The translations under genes were made by a program, and so were the position numbers. The notes beneath the pieces are model-generated. The model had not been told where the DNA came from, made no database searches, and saw nothing but the letters and a program-made list of their open reading frames with translations. Positions 1-9,121 of a DNA stretch of 64,000 bases are shown piece after piece. Location of the stretch: assembly GCF_010111755.1 (NCBI RefSeq), contig NC_088962.1:1240001-1304000 (forward strand). The letters run 5' to 3'. Within the stretch, counting starts at the first letter, position 1. Every line of letters starts with the position of its first letter. Source of the DNA: Nakaseomyces glabratus (Eukaryota > Ascomycota > Saccharomycetes > Saccharomycetales > Saccharomycetaceae).

Positions 1-2873
1 TTACTCAACATTATTATCTGCTTGATATGAGGTTTGAAGCCAATGAGAATATGACTATTTCCAAGCCTTTCATTGATGATACAATCTATGAATCGAAGTC
101 AGAAAAATATGTTATTCAAAAAGATCTTCAAATCTCATCAGAATTAAGTGCACCTGATGGAACACAATGGAGATTAACAACTTCAATCAATGATATCTTT
201 GAAATTAAACAAAAATTATTTGACCTTTATGAAATTTGCATCAAAAATATAAACGAATCTGATCCATTTGACATATCTATCATCGTAATTGCCTATTCAA
301 TGATGATGTACACCATCTTCAGTCTATTTAACGACATGAGAAAAACTGGGTCTAGCTTTTGGTTGAGTCTTGCTACTCTTGTCAATTCAGCCTGTGCTTT
401 GTTCTTAGCCTTGTTCACCTCTCAATGCCTGTTGCACAAGGAAGTCACTGCTTTAAGTTTGATTCAAGGTCTACCATTCTTGATGGTTGTCATTGGATTC
501 AACCACAAAGTTAGATTAGCGTCTAATGCTCTACATCTATTTGAATCGTACAATATCTCCAAAAAGGTTGCTACATATAGAATCATATATGAAGCGATGC
601 TAGAAGAAGGTGGTAGATTACTACAAGATCATTTGCTTTGTATCATTGCTTTTGTCGGATGCTCAATCTACGCAAGCAGTGTCCAACCTCTAACTAATTT
701 TTGCATTTTATCAGCATTCATACTAGCATATGAACTACTACTAACAGCAACATTTTATTCAGCCGTCCTTTCCCTGAAGTTAGAAATCAATATAATTCAC
801 AGATCAACTTTAATCAAACAAACTCTAGAAGAAGATGGAATTGTTTCAACAACTGCAGACATCATCTCGAAATCTGAGAATAAGTCTAGAAATTTGTTGT
901 TTAATTCTAATTATGCTGTTGTATTTGTCAAACTTGCTTTCATTGCTTTCTTTGTCATGATTAACTTTTACAATCTAGGTAGTGACTGGGCTACTGACGC
1001 TTTCTCAGCCTTCTACACAAGCAACAAACCTCCTAGATTACCAGAATTTATAAAGACAAGCAACTCGTCCCAATTTCACGACGCCGTATTGATCTCAATC
1101 ATTTCTGTGACATACAAGCCATATAAAAGATATCATCAAGTGGAAGACTCCATTCTTTCCCTTTTGCGTTATATCAGTGTTGCAATTCGTGATCGTTTTG
1201 TCAGTAAATTAGTATTTTTCGCTCTAGTGATCAGTTCATTGATTAACATTTATTTGCTGAATGCTTCCCGTATCCACACCAAATATACTGTCGAGGAAGT
1301 TCAATCCAAACACAAGCCAAAAGCTGAACAAAAAATAGTAAAGCAAAAGAAGGTCACAGTAGAAAAATCTAGACCAAAACTAACGACAGGAAAAGATATC
1401 TCAACCTCTGAAAGCTCTACCTCAACGTCAACAAGCTCATTTTATTCTTCTTCCGATGAAGACACAAATATTGATGAGATTATGAAGAGACCTATCGAAG
1501 AACTGGAAGCTATAATGAAGGCAGGAAATGTCTCTAAATTGAAGAACAAGGAAGTCGTCTCGTTGGTTATCCACGGTAAGCTTCCTCTTTATGCTCTAGA
1601 GAAACAATTAGGCGACACCACTAGAGCTGTGTGCGTTCGTAGAAAGGCCATCTCTATTTTAGCAGATGCTCCTGTTCTTGCTACAGATCGTCTTCCTTAC
1701 AAGAACTACGATTATGATAGAGTCTTTGGTGCTTGTTGTGAAAATGTGATTGGTTACATGCCATTACCTGTTGGTGTTATTGGTCCCTTGGTTATTGACG
1801 GTGTTTCATATCATATCCCTATGGCCACAACTGAAGGTTGCTTGGTTGCATCTGCCATGCGTGGTTGCAAGGCTATAAATGCCGGTGGTGGTGTCACTAC
1901 TGTTTTGACAAAGGATGGTATGACTAGAGGTCCATGCGTTCGCTTCCCATCTTTAACCAGAGCTGGTGCCTGTAAAATATGGTTAGATTCTGAAGAAGGT
2001 CAGAACCAAATCAAGAAAGCATTTGACTCTACATCTAGATTTGCCAGACTACAACATGCTCAAACTGCTCTTGCTGGTGACTTACTATTTATTCGTTTTA
2101 GAACTACAACTGGTGATGCGATGGGTATGAATATGATTTCTAAAGGTGTTGAATTTGTGTTAAAACAAATGGTCGAAGAATTCGGCTGGCATGATATGGA
2201 GATTGTCTCCGTTTCTGGTAACTATTGTACTGACAAGAAGCCTGCTGCTATCAACTGGATAGAAGGTCGTGGTAAGAGTATTGTAGCTGAAGCCATCATC
2301 CCTGGTGACGTTGTAAGAAAGGTCTTGAAAAGTGATGTTTCAGCTCTGGTTGAATTGAATATCTCTAAGAATTTGATTGGTTCAGCGATGGCTGGTTCTG
2401 TCGGTGGTTTCAATGCCCATGCAGCTAATTTAGTTACTGCAGTCTACTTAGCTTTAGGACAAGATCCAGCTCAAAATGTCGAGAGTTCTAACTGTATGAC
2501 CTTAATGAATGACGTTAATGGTGATTTGAAGATATCGGTATCAATGCCTTCTATCGAAGTTGGTACCATTGGTGGTGGTACTGTTTTAGATCCCCAAGGT
2601 GCTATGCTGGATTTGTTGGGCGTCAGAGGCCCTCATCCTACGAACCCTGGTGCGAATGCAAGACAACTAGCTAAAATTGTTGCTTGTGCAGTTCTTGCCG
2701 GTGAACTGTCGCTGTGTGCGGCTCTTGCCGCTGGCCATTTGGTTCAAAGTCATATGACCCACAACAGAAAACCTGCAGCTGCCGGCGCAGTAGAGTCCAA
2801 ACCAACTCAATCAGTTAACAATGCTGACATCAAGAGATTGGAAGAAGGTTCAAAAATTTGCATCAAGTCTTAA
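1..2873 (+). CDS. HMG1: HMG-CoA reductase, 5'-truncated by the window edge
   Basis: Converts HMG-CoA to mevalonate with NADPH, the committed step of sterol and isoprenoid synthesis, in the ER membrane. The frame is open to base 1 (first full codon at base 3). An ATG lies at 27, but the residues before it (QHYYL) match the family just upstream of that point, so roughly 100 N-terminal residues, including the first membrane span, lie outside the window. Numbering from the base-27 Met, hydrophobic spans at about 80-245 form the sterol-sensing domain, a Ser/Thr-rich acidic linker follows at about 450-490, then the catalytic domain. Visible signatures are [25 protein letters not shown] with catalytic Glu603, [17 protein letters not shown] and the C-terminal SHMTHN holding the catalytic His. 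S. cerevisiae has two paralogues, HMG1 and HMG2; which one this matches cannot be decided here. The next gene is convergent. Confidence 0.97.
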   Translation, partial: TQHYYLLDMRFEANENMTISKPFIDDTIYESKSEKYVIQKDLQISSELSAPDGTQWRLTTSINDIFEIKQKLFDLYEICIKNINESDPFDISIIVIAYSMMMYTIFSLFNDMRKTGSSFWLSLATLVNSACALFLALFTSQCLLHKEVTALSLIQGLPFLMVVIGFNHKVRLASNALHLFESYNISKKVATYRIIYEAMLEEGGRLLQDHLLCIIAFVGCSIYASSVQPLTNFCILSAFILAYELLLTATFYSAVLSLKLEINIIHRSTLIKQTLEEDGIVSTTADIISKSENKSRNLLFNSNYAVVFVKLAFIAFFVMINFYNLGSDWATDAFSAFYTSNKPPRLPEFIKTSNSSQFHDAVLISIISVTYKPYKRYHQVEDSILSLLRYISVAIRDRFVSKLVFFALVISSLINIYLLNASRIHTKYTVEEVQSKHKPKAEQKIVKQKKVTVEKSRPKLTTGKDISTSESSTSTSTSSFYSSSDEDTNIDEIMKRPIEELEAIMKAGNVSKLKNKEVVSLVIHGKLPLYALEKQLGDTTRAVCVRRKAISILADAPVLATDRLPYKNYDYDRVFGACCENVIGYMPLPVGVIGPLVIDGVSYHIPMATTEGCLVASAMRGCKAINAGGGVTTVLTKDGMTRGPCVRFPSLTRAGACKIWLDSEEGQNQIKKAFDSTSRFARLQHAQTALAGDLLFIRFRTTTGDAMGMNMISKGVEFVLKQMVEEFGWHDMEIVSVSGNYCTDKKPAAINWIEGRGKSIVAEAIIPGDVVRKVLKSDVSALVELNISKNLIGSAMAGSVGGFNAHAANLVTAVYLALGQDPAQNVESSNCMTLMNDVNGDLKISVSMPSIEVGTIGGGTVLDPQGAMLDLLGVRGPHPTNPGANARQLAKIVACAVLAGELSLCAALAAGHLVQSHMTHNRKPAAAGAVESKPTQSVNNADIKRLEEGSKICIKS

Positions 2874-3175
2874 GTAAAATGCATTTCAGCAGGGAGGTAA
2901 TTGTACATTTTTTTATTCTGCAACCCCATTTGATTACATTCTAACATCGCAACTTAAATAACTATATCTTATTGCGAAAAGCATTTCCTCATTTTAATGT
3001 TCCTTATGTTATATTAATAATATAACTGCAAATATTGTATTATGTGTATACTAACAATTATGTAAAGAAAATCCCTCAATATATTTATGCAAGATCATAC
3101 TTCAACTGTAATAAAATAAAAATTTACCCACTCATAGAATATTAAATTCGTCAAAGAGTTCTTCTCCTTGGAGAG
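2874..3175. other. convergent spacer between HMG1 and BIG1
   Basis: AT-rich 3'-to-3' spacer between two converging stop codons. It must hold both polyadenylation regions. No ORF, RNA gene or repeat is visible. Confidence 0.6.
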
Positions 3176-4135
3176 CTAGTTTCCCCTCTCGGCCTTCTTC
3201 GTAGTATTTTTGGCGCTATTACTAGTCGTGTTTTGGCTTTTTGAATGTGAACTTAACCGTTGTCCAAATAAATATAGAATTGTGCTCACTAGAATTGCTG
3301 ACAACAAGCCCAGATTTTCTTCCAGAAATTGCTTGTCCAGCTTGATTTGAGAGATAGAGTTGAAATCACCAAACTTTGGTCTATAGTTTATAAAGCCGGG
3401 CCTTGTAGCGTCCTTCAATCTGATATTTCTCTCCACAGCGGCATTCTTGTCGAATACATCAAAGGCCGCTGGCAATATTTCAGCAAATTCATCGGCAGCC
3501 AAATTAGATGGTTGAAAAGAAGTATAGATAACAGAAATATCGGGTGATGGCAATTGGCCCAGGATATTCCTTAATCTGTTATCATTTGAACTAATCAGAG
3601 CCATGCGGTCAGTCTCATTTTGAGTGTTCAAAAATTCAGGCAGCTCTATCAAAATGACTTTCTTTTCTGCATCGATATATGCCTTATATGTATCGGCCTC
3701 ATATGGTTCTATCACAACCTTCTCGTAGATATTGCATGTGTCCATGGCATAGCGAACCAAAGACTCAAATTGACTCTCTTGATCATCCTGGGAGACTGAC
3801 ACTCTTTCAATGTTCATGGCAGAAGAACTGTGTCTCACATACGAACTCAAGTATTGGAATTGGTCCGCATATTCAGACAAATCACCGAGGGAAAGGCCTG
3901 GCTGATTGACAAACACCACAGCATCGGAGTTACAATGCGAAATAAGTGTCTTACACACAGTATTGAAATCCTCGCGCGGGACCACAGCTCCACTATCAAA
4001 CATGTCGTAGTACTCCAATATGCCTTCACTCAGCCGGGTAGAGAATAGGATAGCAGGAGAAGTGCCAACGTCCAGACTACTCGCTAGAGCAACCCTAGTC
4101 AAAAGACCAATAATAATACCGATTAATCCACACAT
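3176..4135 (-). CDS. BIG1: Big1-family ER membrane protein
   Basis: 319 residues, close to S. cerevisiae Big1 (about 335). Big1 is an ER type I membrane protein needed for normal beta-1,6-glucan in the cell wall; the related Voa1 helps assemble the V-ATPase. The sequence shows an N-terminal signal peptide (residues 1-18, ending near VALASS), a lumenal domain, a single membrane span at about 278-296 (LLSAILVSTILYLFG) and a short Ser/Lys-rich cytosolic tail ending in KKAERGN. Primary sequence similarity to characterised Big1 is modest. The assignment leans on topology, size and position: it lies divergent to KIC1, followed by SBE22, exactly as in S. cerevisiae YHR101C-YHR103W. The start is the only ATG that keeps the signal peptide. 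Confidence 0.88.
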   Translation of the reverse strand: MCGLIGIIIGLLTRVALASSLDVGTSPAILFSTRLSEGILEYYDMFDSGAVVPREDFNTVCKTLISHCNSDAVVFVNQPGLSLGDLSEYADQFQYLSSYVRHSSSAMNIERVSVSQDDQESQFESLVRYAMDTCNIYEKVVIEPYEADTYKAYIDAEKKVILIELPEFLNTQNETDRMALISSNDNRLRNILGQLPSPDISVIYTSFQPSNLAADEFAEILPAAFDVFDKNAAVERNIRLKDATRPGFINYRPKFGDFNSISQIKLDKQFLEENLGLLSAILVSTILYLFGQRLSSHSKSQNTTSNSAKNTTKKAERGN

Positions 4136-4797
4136 ATACCCAACTTACAGAATCTGTGCTATGAGACAACTTTACTTGTAGTACGTGTAATAATGCGTGA
4201 ATTTGTGACTATAATGTTCAGAATTTATGGAGTTTCTTGACTGCCATTAAACAGTACATGTAACATACACTGCTTGAGCTCATCGCGATGAGCCCACAAC
4301 GTATTGACATTGATCAGGTTTGAAAATTCATGTGATCTCCAATCATGAACCACGTAGCAAGGTCAGCTGCATTTTCTTTTTGAATCTTGAATAGTCATGT
4401 ACGAATAGGTGAAATCAGAAATTTTGGCGAAACTCGAACTTTTTCATTTTGGGGGTGGGATAGCGGGAAAAGTCGATGAGCATACCAGTTCCTGCCAGTA
4501 TTATTTCAGTTCTGGTCGGCGTCTAAGTGGTCCTAGTACGACATAAAAAGTTGTTACGGGGTCCTTTGACATAAGTTATTGCGTTACAAGAGCCTCTTTC
4601 TGACTTTTCTTTTCTTCTGTGAGCGGGATCAAGTATACTAGAGGAACAACACAACATAAACAAGCAAGTAAAGTATTGATCTGAGTTAGATACAGTGATT
4701 ATCGTGGTTAGAACTACATGGACTAAGTGCGTAACAGGTATAGCAGGCGTTTTGGGTTTTCCAGAGTACTAAGAAATTAGTAAAAGTACGGAGTAAA
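4136..4797. promoter_or_regulatory. divergent promoter region, BIG1 / KIC1
   Basis: Shared upstream region of two divergent genes. It contains a perfect 16-bp palindrome made of two PAC sites (4278-4293), a partial site CGATGAGC near 4474 and a G-rich stretch at 4451-4459. A two-codon upstream ORF (ATG GAC TAA) sits at 4718-4726, 72 bp before the KIC1 ATG. It matters only if the transcript starts upstream of it. Confidence 0.6.
4278..4293. promoter_or_regulatory. head-to-head double PAC palindrome
   Basis: GCTCATCGCGATGAGC is a perfect inverted repeat in which two PAC cores (GCGATGAGC) share the central CGCG. PAC is bound by the Myb-type repressors Dot6/Tod6 in S. cerevisiae and normally marks ribosome-biogenesis genes. 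Here it lies between two cell-wall/morphogenesis genes. Confidence 0.7.
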
Positions 4798-7700
4798 ATG
4801 AAGAGTAGTAATGAGGACAAAGAGAAAGACATTAGCTCTACTTTCAAGAGGACCGAGGTTATTGGAAGAGGTAAGTTTGGTATAGTGTACAAGGGCTACC
4901 ATGTGAAAACCAAGCAAGTTTATGCTATTAAAGTCTTGAATTTGGACTCTTCTGAAGATGAGGTTGAGGACGTGCAAAGAGAAATACAGTTTCTAGCCTC
5001 TTTGAAGCAGATACCGAATATTACTAGATACTATGGATCGTATCTTCGGGGGACAAGCCTATGGATTATAATGGAATACTGTGCAGGTGGGTCTCTGCGA
5101 TCGTTACTGAGACCTGGCAAGATAGATGAAAAATATATAGGTGTAATCATGAGGGAGTTGCTAGTCGCATTAAAAGTGATACACAAGGATAACGTCATTC
5201 ATAGAGATATAAAAGCAGCAAATGTGTTGATCACAAACGAAGGTCAAGTGAAGCTCTGTGACTTTGGTGTGGCTGCCCAACTGAATCAAACCAGCCTGAG
5301 ACGACAAACCATGGCAGGAACACCGTACTGGATGGCTCCGGAAGTCATTATGGAAGGTGTTTACTACGATACTAAAGTTGACATATGGTCTCTGGGTATA
5401 ACAGCTTATGAGATAGCCACAGGAAATCCGCCATATTGTGATGTCGAGGCGCTAAGAGCAATGCAATTAATTATAAAATCTAAACCTCCTAGGCTGGAAG
5501 AGCGTAATTATACACCACAACTAAAAGAATTCATAGCATTATGTCTTGATGAAGACCCTCAGGAAAGACTTTCTGCGGAAGAGCTTTTAAAAACCAAATT
5601 TATCAAAACACACAAAGCAACCCCAACAACGATATTGAAAGAGCTAATATCCAGATACTTATTATTCAGAGACAAAAACAAGTCATATAAAGATAGTGCC
5701 TACTTGGCTGACGATATACCGAACGCAAAAGCAGAATTAACTAACGAAGAAAAAAGGAGGTTATCGAGTGACAGCAGTGATGGGAAGGAAGAACTTTCTG
5801 AGATTGATGTCAAATGGGACTTCGACTCATTGAGCTCTAATGACTACATCATAGACAATAATATCCAGATGGATGCTATTCCACAGGATTCAGGACCAGA
5901 TTGGCCCATCAACCAAGTAGACCATTTTAATTTTGCATATCCAGAAGAAGATCAATACTACATGTATCACACAAATAATAACATTCAGAAAACATATCAA
6001 GGAACAACTATAGGTAAGGGAAATGTGGGTACAATTGTACACAACTCCACGTTAAACGCACCAATATCACACACTACAACCCAATTTGGAAATAAAGCAA
6101 CTGGTACAGCTTCAAACATTACCGGATCTCATAGCAACCCTTCAAATGCATCTAAGAGGTTGGAAACAAAAGCATTAAAACAGCTATTACAACTTTTTGA
6201 AGACAACGAAGTTATCAGTGAAGAAACTGACATATCTACAGAGCTTCCAGTTCTGGCAAAAAACTCATCTTCATTGCACATAAAAACAAATTTTAATGGA
6301 GGAGTCTCAGAAGATACGATGGGGTCGGCAAGTAGTGAAGCCCGGAAATACCCTGGAGTACTTACGGGAAGCTCATACTATAGTCAAAGCTCCCCCATGG
6401 TCCCGGTTACATCACATAAGTACCAACAGGGTAATGGACCAATGAGTAGTACATTAACTGCTGCTCCAACATCTATCGAGATTGAAATACCAGAGGAGTT
6501 GCCAACATCTACTTCCACATTACAATCTCAGGAAACGTCAAGTGGTCCAACAAAACCACGATCATCTACAGTATCTAATCCACAACTATCATTTAAGCAA
6601 CAAAATGGTGTATCAAGGAGATTAACTGTTGGTGCAGGGGCCAATCGTAATGACAACCAAGTACAATCATCCTTGAGCACTTTGAAGCAGAATATAACCG
6701 AAGACAACCAAAAAGAGAATCCCAAACAAAGCAGCACTGTCAATAACCAATCCAACGGTCAATTAAGCTCCGCGACCAAATCACATCATCGGACACCATC
6801 CCCATCAAGGTTATTTGCTAATGGAAGCTCGCCAAATAAGCCATTGAATATCTCCCCTACTATGTCAACTGCTTCACATCTTGGCGGAAGTTCTGCACCA
6901 CCGATGATGAAACCAATGTCAAATACCGTTGATAGAAAAGACGATACACCATCATTTAGTAGTCCGATGGGTATTGTAGGGAAGCCAAGCATGAATAACA
7001 GCCCAAGTGATGGAAAATCTGGTGTAGTGTTAGATAAAAATGGTGCTGCAATTCCATTCACACCACTAGGTAACAGCTCTAGCAGAGTCAACGGAGAATT
7101 CAGAAGAATGAATCCAAACTTAAAGCTACAAATGCCTCTGCCAACAAATGCTGGTGCAAGGAATAAGTTGTTGGAGAATTCGGTTACAACTAGTACTCCA
7201 TCAAATCTCGGTGTGAACACAGCTGCCGCAGCTACTGCACCTGCATCAACAAACGACTCAATCAACCAATTTGGTTTCAACACTAGCGTTACTTCTGCTT
7301 TACCTGTATCAATGACACCAATCAATGAGAAGAGCATGGATTTCAATGCCAAAATTAAGAGGTCTCACAGTACATCCAAGAGGAAAAATTCCTTGACATT
7401 GGACCAAGGTGTGAGTAGTGCAAATTTATCAGCTTCGTCTATAAACATAGGTGGTGGTGGCAGTTCGAACAGCTCACTACAGGTAAACCAAGAGAACCAA
7501 CCACAACTAACGCCTAATAGTGTGTTGAGCGATGGTGCTAGTATGAACTCCGGGAACACTGGGACCACGATAACTGCGTCCATGAATAGTAATTCTACGG
7601 CGGTAAACTTAAACAGCTCGAATGTATCTGCATCTGCATTATCGGTAAAAACCGTTACGACACAACCGAATTCAAATACTGTGACAGCTGCTGGTACTCC

Positions 7701-8016
7701 TGTGACCGGTGGGAATCCAATAGCGATAACCGCTCCTAACGTATCAGCACCAACTGCAACAGCAGCTACGGCAAACAATGGGTCGAACGAGAGTGTCCTG
7801 GCAGATTTACCTGTTATGCAAGCACCACCCAAGCAGCTACAAATGGACATCTTCTTAGACAGAAATGTGTATTCCACTACCAACAAGATGATGGATAAGA
7901 AACCACAGGTGTTGTATGAGCTTGAGAAAATGCTGAAGATGTACGAACAGGGATTCCCAGCCCTAGAGCACGCTTTGAAGTCCCAGCTGGAGAAGATTAC
8001 TGCGGAAGATAAATAA
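4798..8016 (+). CDS. KIC1: Kic1, germinal-centre-kinase-type Ser/Thr kinase of the RAM network
   Basis: PAK/GCK-family kinase that acts upstream of Cbk1 in the RAM pathway, controlling cell separation, polarised growth and wall integrity at bud sites. 1072 residues, against about 1080 in S. cerevisiae. The kinase domain spans about 16-275: glycine loop GRGKFG (23-28), ATP-binding Lys45, catalytic Asp137 in VIHRD, DFG at 155-157, and GTPYWMAPEV in the activation segment, which is the Ste20/GCK signature. A long low-complexity Ser/Thr/Asn-rich region (about 330-1010) follows. A conserved tail at about 1015-1072 (MDIFLDRNVYSTTNKMMDKK onward) ends the protein. The start gives an N-terminus like that of the S. 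cerevisiae protein shortly before the kinase domain. Long antisense frames in the low-complexity part are composition artefacts. Confidence 0.97.
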   Translation: MKSSNEDKEKDISSTFKRTEVIGRGKFGIVYKGYHVKTKQVYAIKVLNLDSSEDEVEDVQREIQFLASLKQIPNITRYYGSYLRGTSLWIIMEYCAGGSLRSLLRPGKIDEKYIGVIMRELLVALKVIHKDNVIHRDIKAANVLITNEGQVKLCDFGVAAQLNQTSLRRQTMAGTPYWMAPEVIMEGVYYDTKVDIWSLGITAYEIATGNPPYCDVEALRAMQLIIKSKPPRLEERNYTPQLKEFIALCLDEDPQERLSAEELLKTKFIKTHKATPTTILKELISRYLLFRDKNKSYKDSAYLADDIPNAKAELTNEEKRRLSSDSSDGKEELSEIDVKWDFDSLSSNDYIIDNNIQMDAIPQDSGPDWPINQVDHFNFAYPEEDQYYMYHTNNNIQKTYQGTTIGKGNVGTIVHNSTLNAPISHTTTQFGNKATGTASNITGSHSNPSNASKRLETKALKQLLQLFEDNEVISEETDISTELPVLAKNSSSLHIKTNFNGGVSEDTMGSASSEARKYPGVLTGSSYYSQSSPMVPVTSHKYQQGNGPMSSTLTAAPTSIEIEIPEELPTSTSTLQSQETSSGPTKPRSSTVSNPQLSFKQQNGVSRRLTVGAGANRNDNQVQSSLSTLKQNITEDNQKENPKQSSTVNNQSNGQLSSATKSHHRTPSPSRLFANGSSPNKPLNISPTMSTASHLGGSSAPPMMKPMSNTVDRKDDTPSFSSPMGIVGKPSMNNSPSDGKSGVVLDKNGAAIPFTPLGNSSSRVNGEFRRMNPNLKLQMPLPTNAGARNKLLENSVTTSTPSNLGVNTAAAATAPASTNDSINQFGFNTSVTSALPVSMTPINEKSMDFNAKIKRSHSTSKRKNSLTLDQGVSSANLSASSINIGGGGSSNSSLQVNQENQPQLTPNSVLSDGASMNSGNTGTTITASMNSNSTAVNLNSSNVSASALSVKTVTTQPNSNTVTAAGTPVTGGNPIAITAPNVSAPTATAATANNGSNESVLADLPVMQAPPKQLQMDIFLDRNVYSTTNKMMDKKPQVLYELEKMLKMYEQGFPALEHALKSQLEKITAEDK

Positions 8017-9117
8017 GCATTAGCAAAATATAGATCTTAAATATAGAACTTTCTTTCTGTTTCTTTAGTTTAGCATGCGTGCTGAGTTTAAAAACAGCTT
8101 GCAAGGATACTTGCGTCACTGGGTATCACTTTCAATCAACTTACAATGAGCTATACCACACTTGGGCACACTAAAGCTGAATAAACCTTATTTCCGAATC
8201 AGGATAAGGACATTTCTTTTGCGTTAACGGTGCCGCTGCCACACAATGCCAAGTAGAGGCCCACAACCAATTCTTCTTCTACCGACGCAATAGGCACGGC
8301 TATGAAAATGTATAAAACCTGTAGTGTGTCCAAATTAGGAAACACTTGCCTCTTAGTATAAAAGACTTTGCTGCAAATATAATTACACTTTCCTATTCTG
8401 GTAATAGACATACCGAAAATGGTCATTGCCAATTTATTCCTCTTCCCCAATTGCCATTCTTGTCCTTTTCCGTCTTCCCACAGCAGTTTCTTCGCACGTA
8501 TATACCGTGCCGTAATACAACGCCTCCCAGATCTAGAACCCAGCCATCTGAGAAGGCCAAAAGTGGCACAAAAACCACTCAGGTGGAGGGAACACGTGAC
8601 TCTTCCATTTTTCTCTCGAGATTCCAGGGATGCAAGGAAGAAAAAGAAATGAAAATCACACAGACGGCTCTGCAGGAAAGGGCTCTGAGGCCGCACTATC
8701 TGGTCTTCTATTTCGGCAATTTATTAATAAATTGAAGTGAAAATGCTGTACTTTGTATAAACGGACGGCAACTCAGAAAGAGACGCACAACAATGCACTA
8801 ATGTTCCTTGGAAGAATCTTTTGGCTTTTTGTTTTCTTTCTTTTTTTTTTTATTCTCTTCGAAATCCATAAACTTTTGGAAGCTTCGATTTCCTGGATCA
8901 ATGCTGGGCGACGCTCACAGACTGTAACTTGCCAGCTGACGTCTGGGTTGCGGCCTTTGCCAAGCTTGGTGTTATCCCAGGAACACTACCAGGTTATTAA
9001 ATATTGGGCGTCAATTGGGAGTTGGCTAAATTTGGGAGTTTTCTTTTAAAAAGGAGAGACTGGGACAGTCGGGATTGTATTTGGGAGTACAAACAAGTTT
9101 AGGTGAATGGGAGCACA
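8017..9117. other. long tandem spacer KIC1-SBE22, probably the SBE22 promoter
   Basis: About 1.1 kb, less AT-rich than most spacers here. It has open frames on both strands (up to about 165 codons at 8199-8696, minus), but their translations look like no protein family and most lack an ATG start. Visible elements are CACGTGAC at 8593-8600 (Cbf1/E-box type) and a T11 run at 8841-8851. I see no RNA gene. Confidence 0.5.
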
Positions 9118-9121
9118 ATGA
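9107..9121 (+). promoter_or_regulatory. four-codon upstream ORF overlapping the SBE22 start
   Basis: ATG GGA GCA CAA TGA; the stop shares two bases with the SBE22 ATG at 9118 (ATGA overlap). This geometry could permit termination-reinitiation or reduce SBE22 translation. Its use depends on the transcript 5' end, which cannot be seen. Confidence 0.45.

Noticed and set aside
6786..7886. Two long antisense frames (188 and 173 codons) within KIC1
   Set aside because: They lie opposite the Ser/Asn/Thr-rich low-complexity region, whose codons rarely produce stops on the other strand. KIC1 is clearly the real gene.
8199..8696. 165-codon minus-strand open frame in the KIC1-SBE22 spacer
   Set aside because: It begins with a non-ATG codon, the translation is Phe/Leu/Arg-rich with no family resemblance, and overlapping frames on the other strand are just as open.
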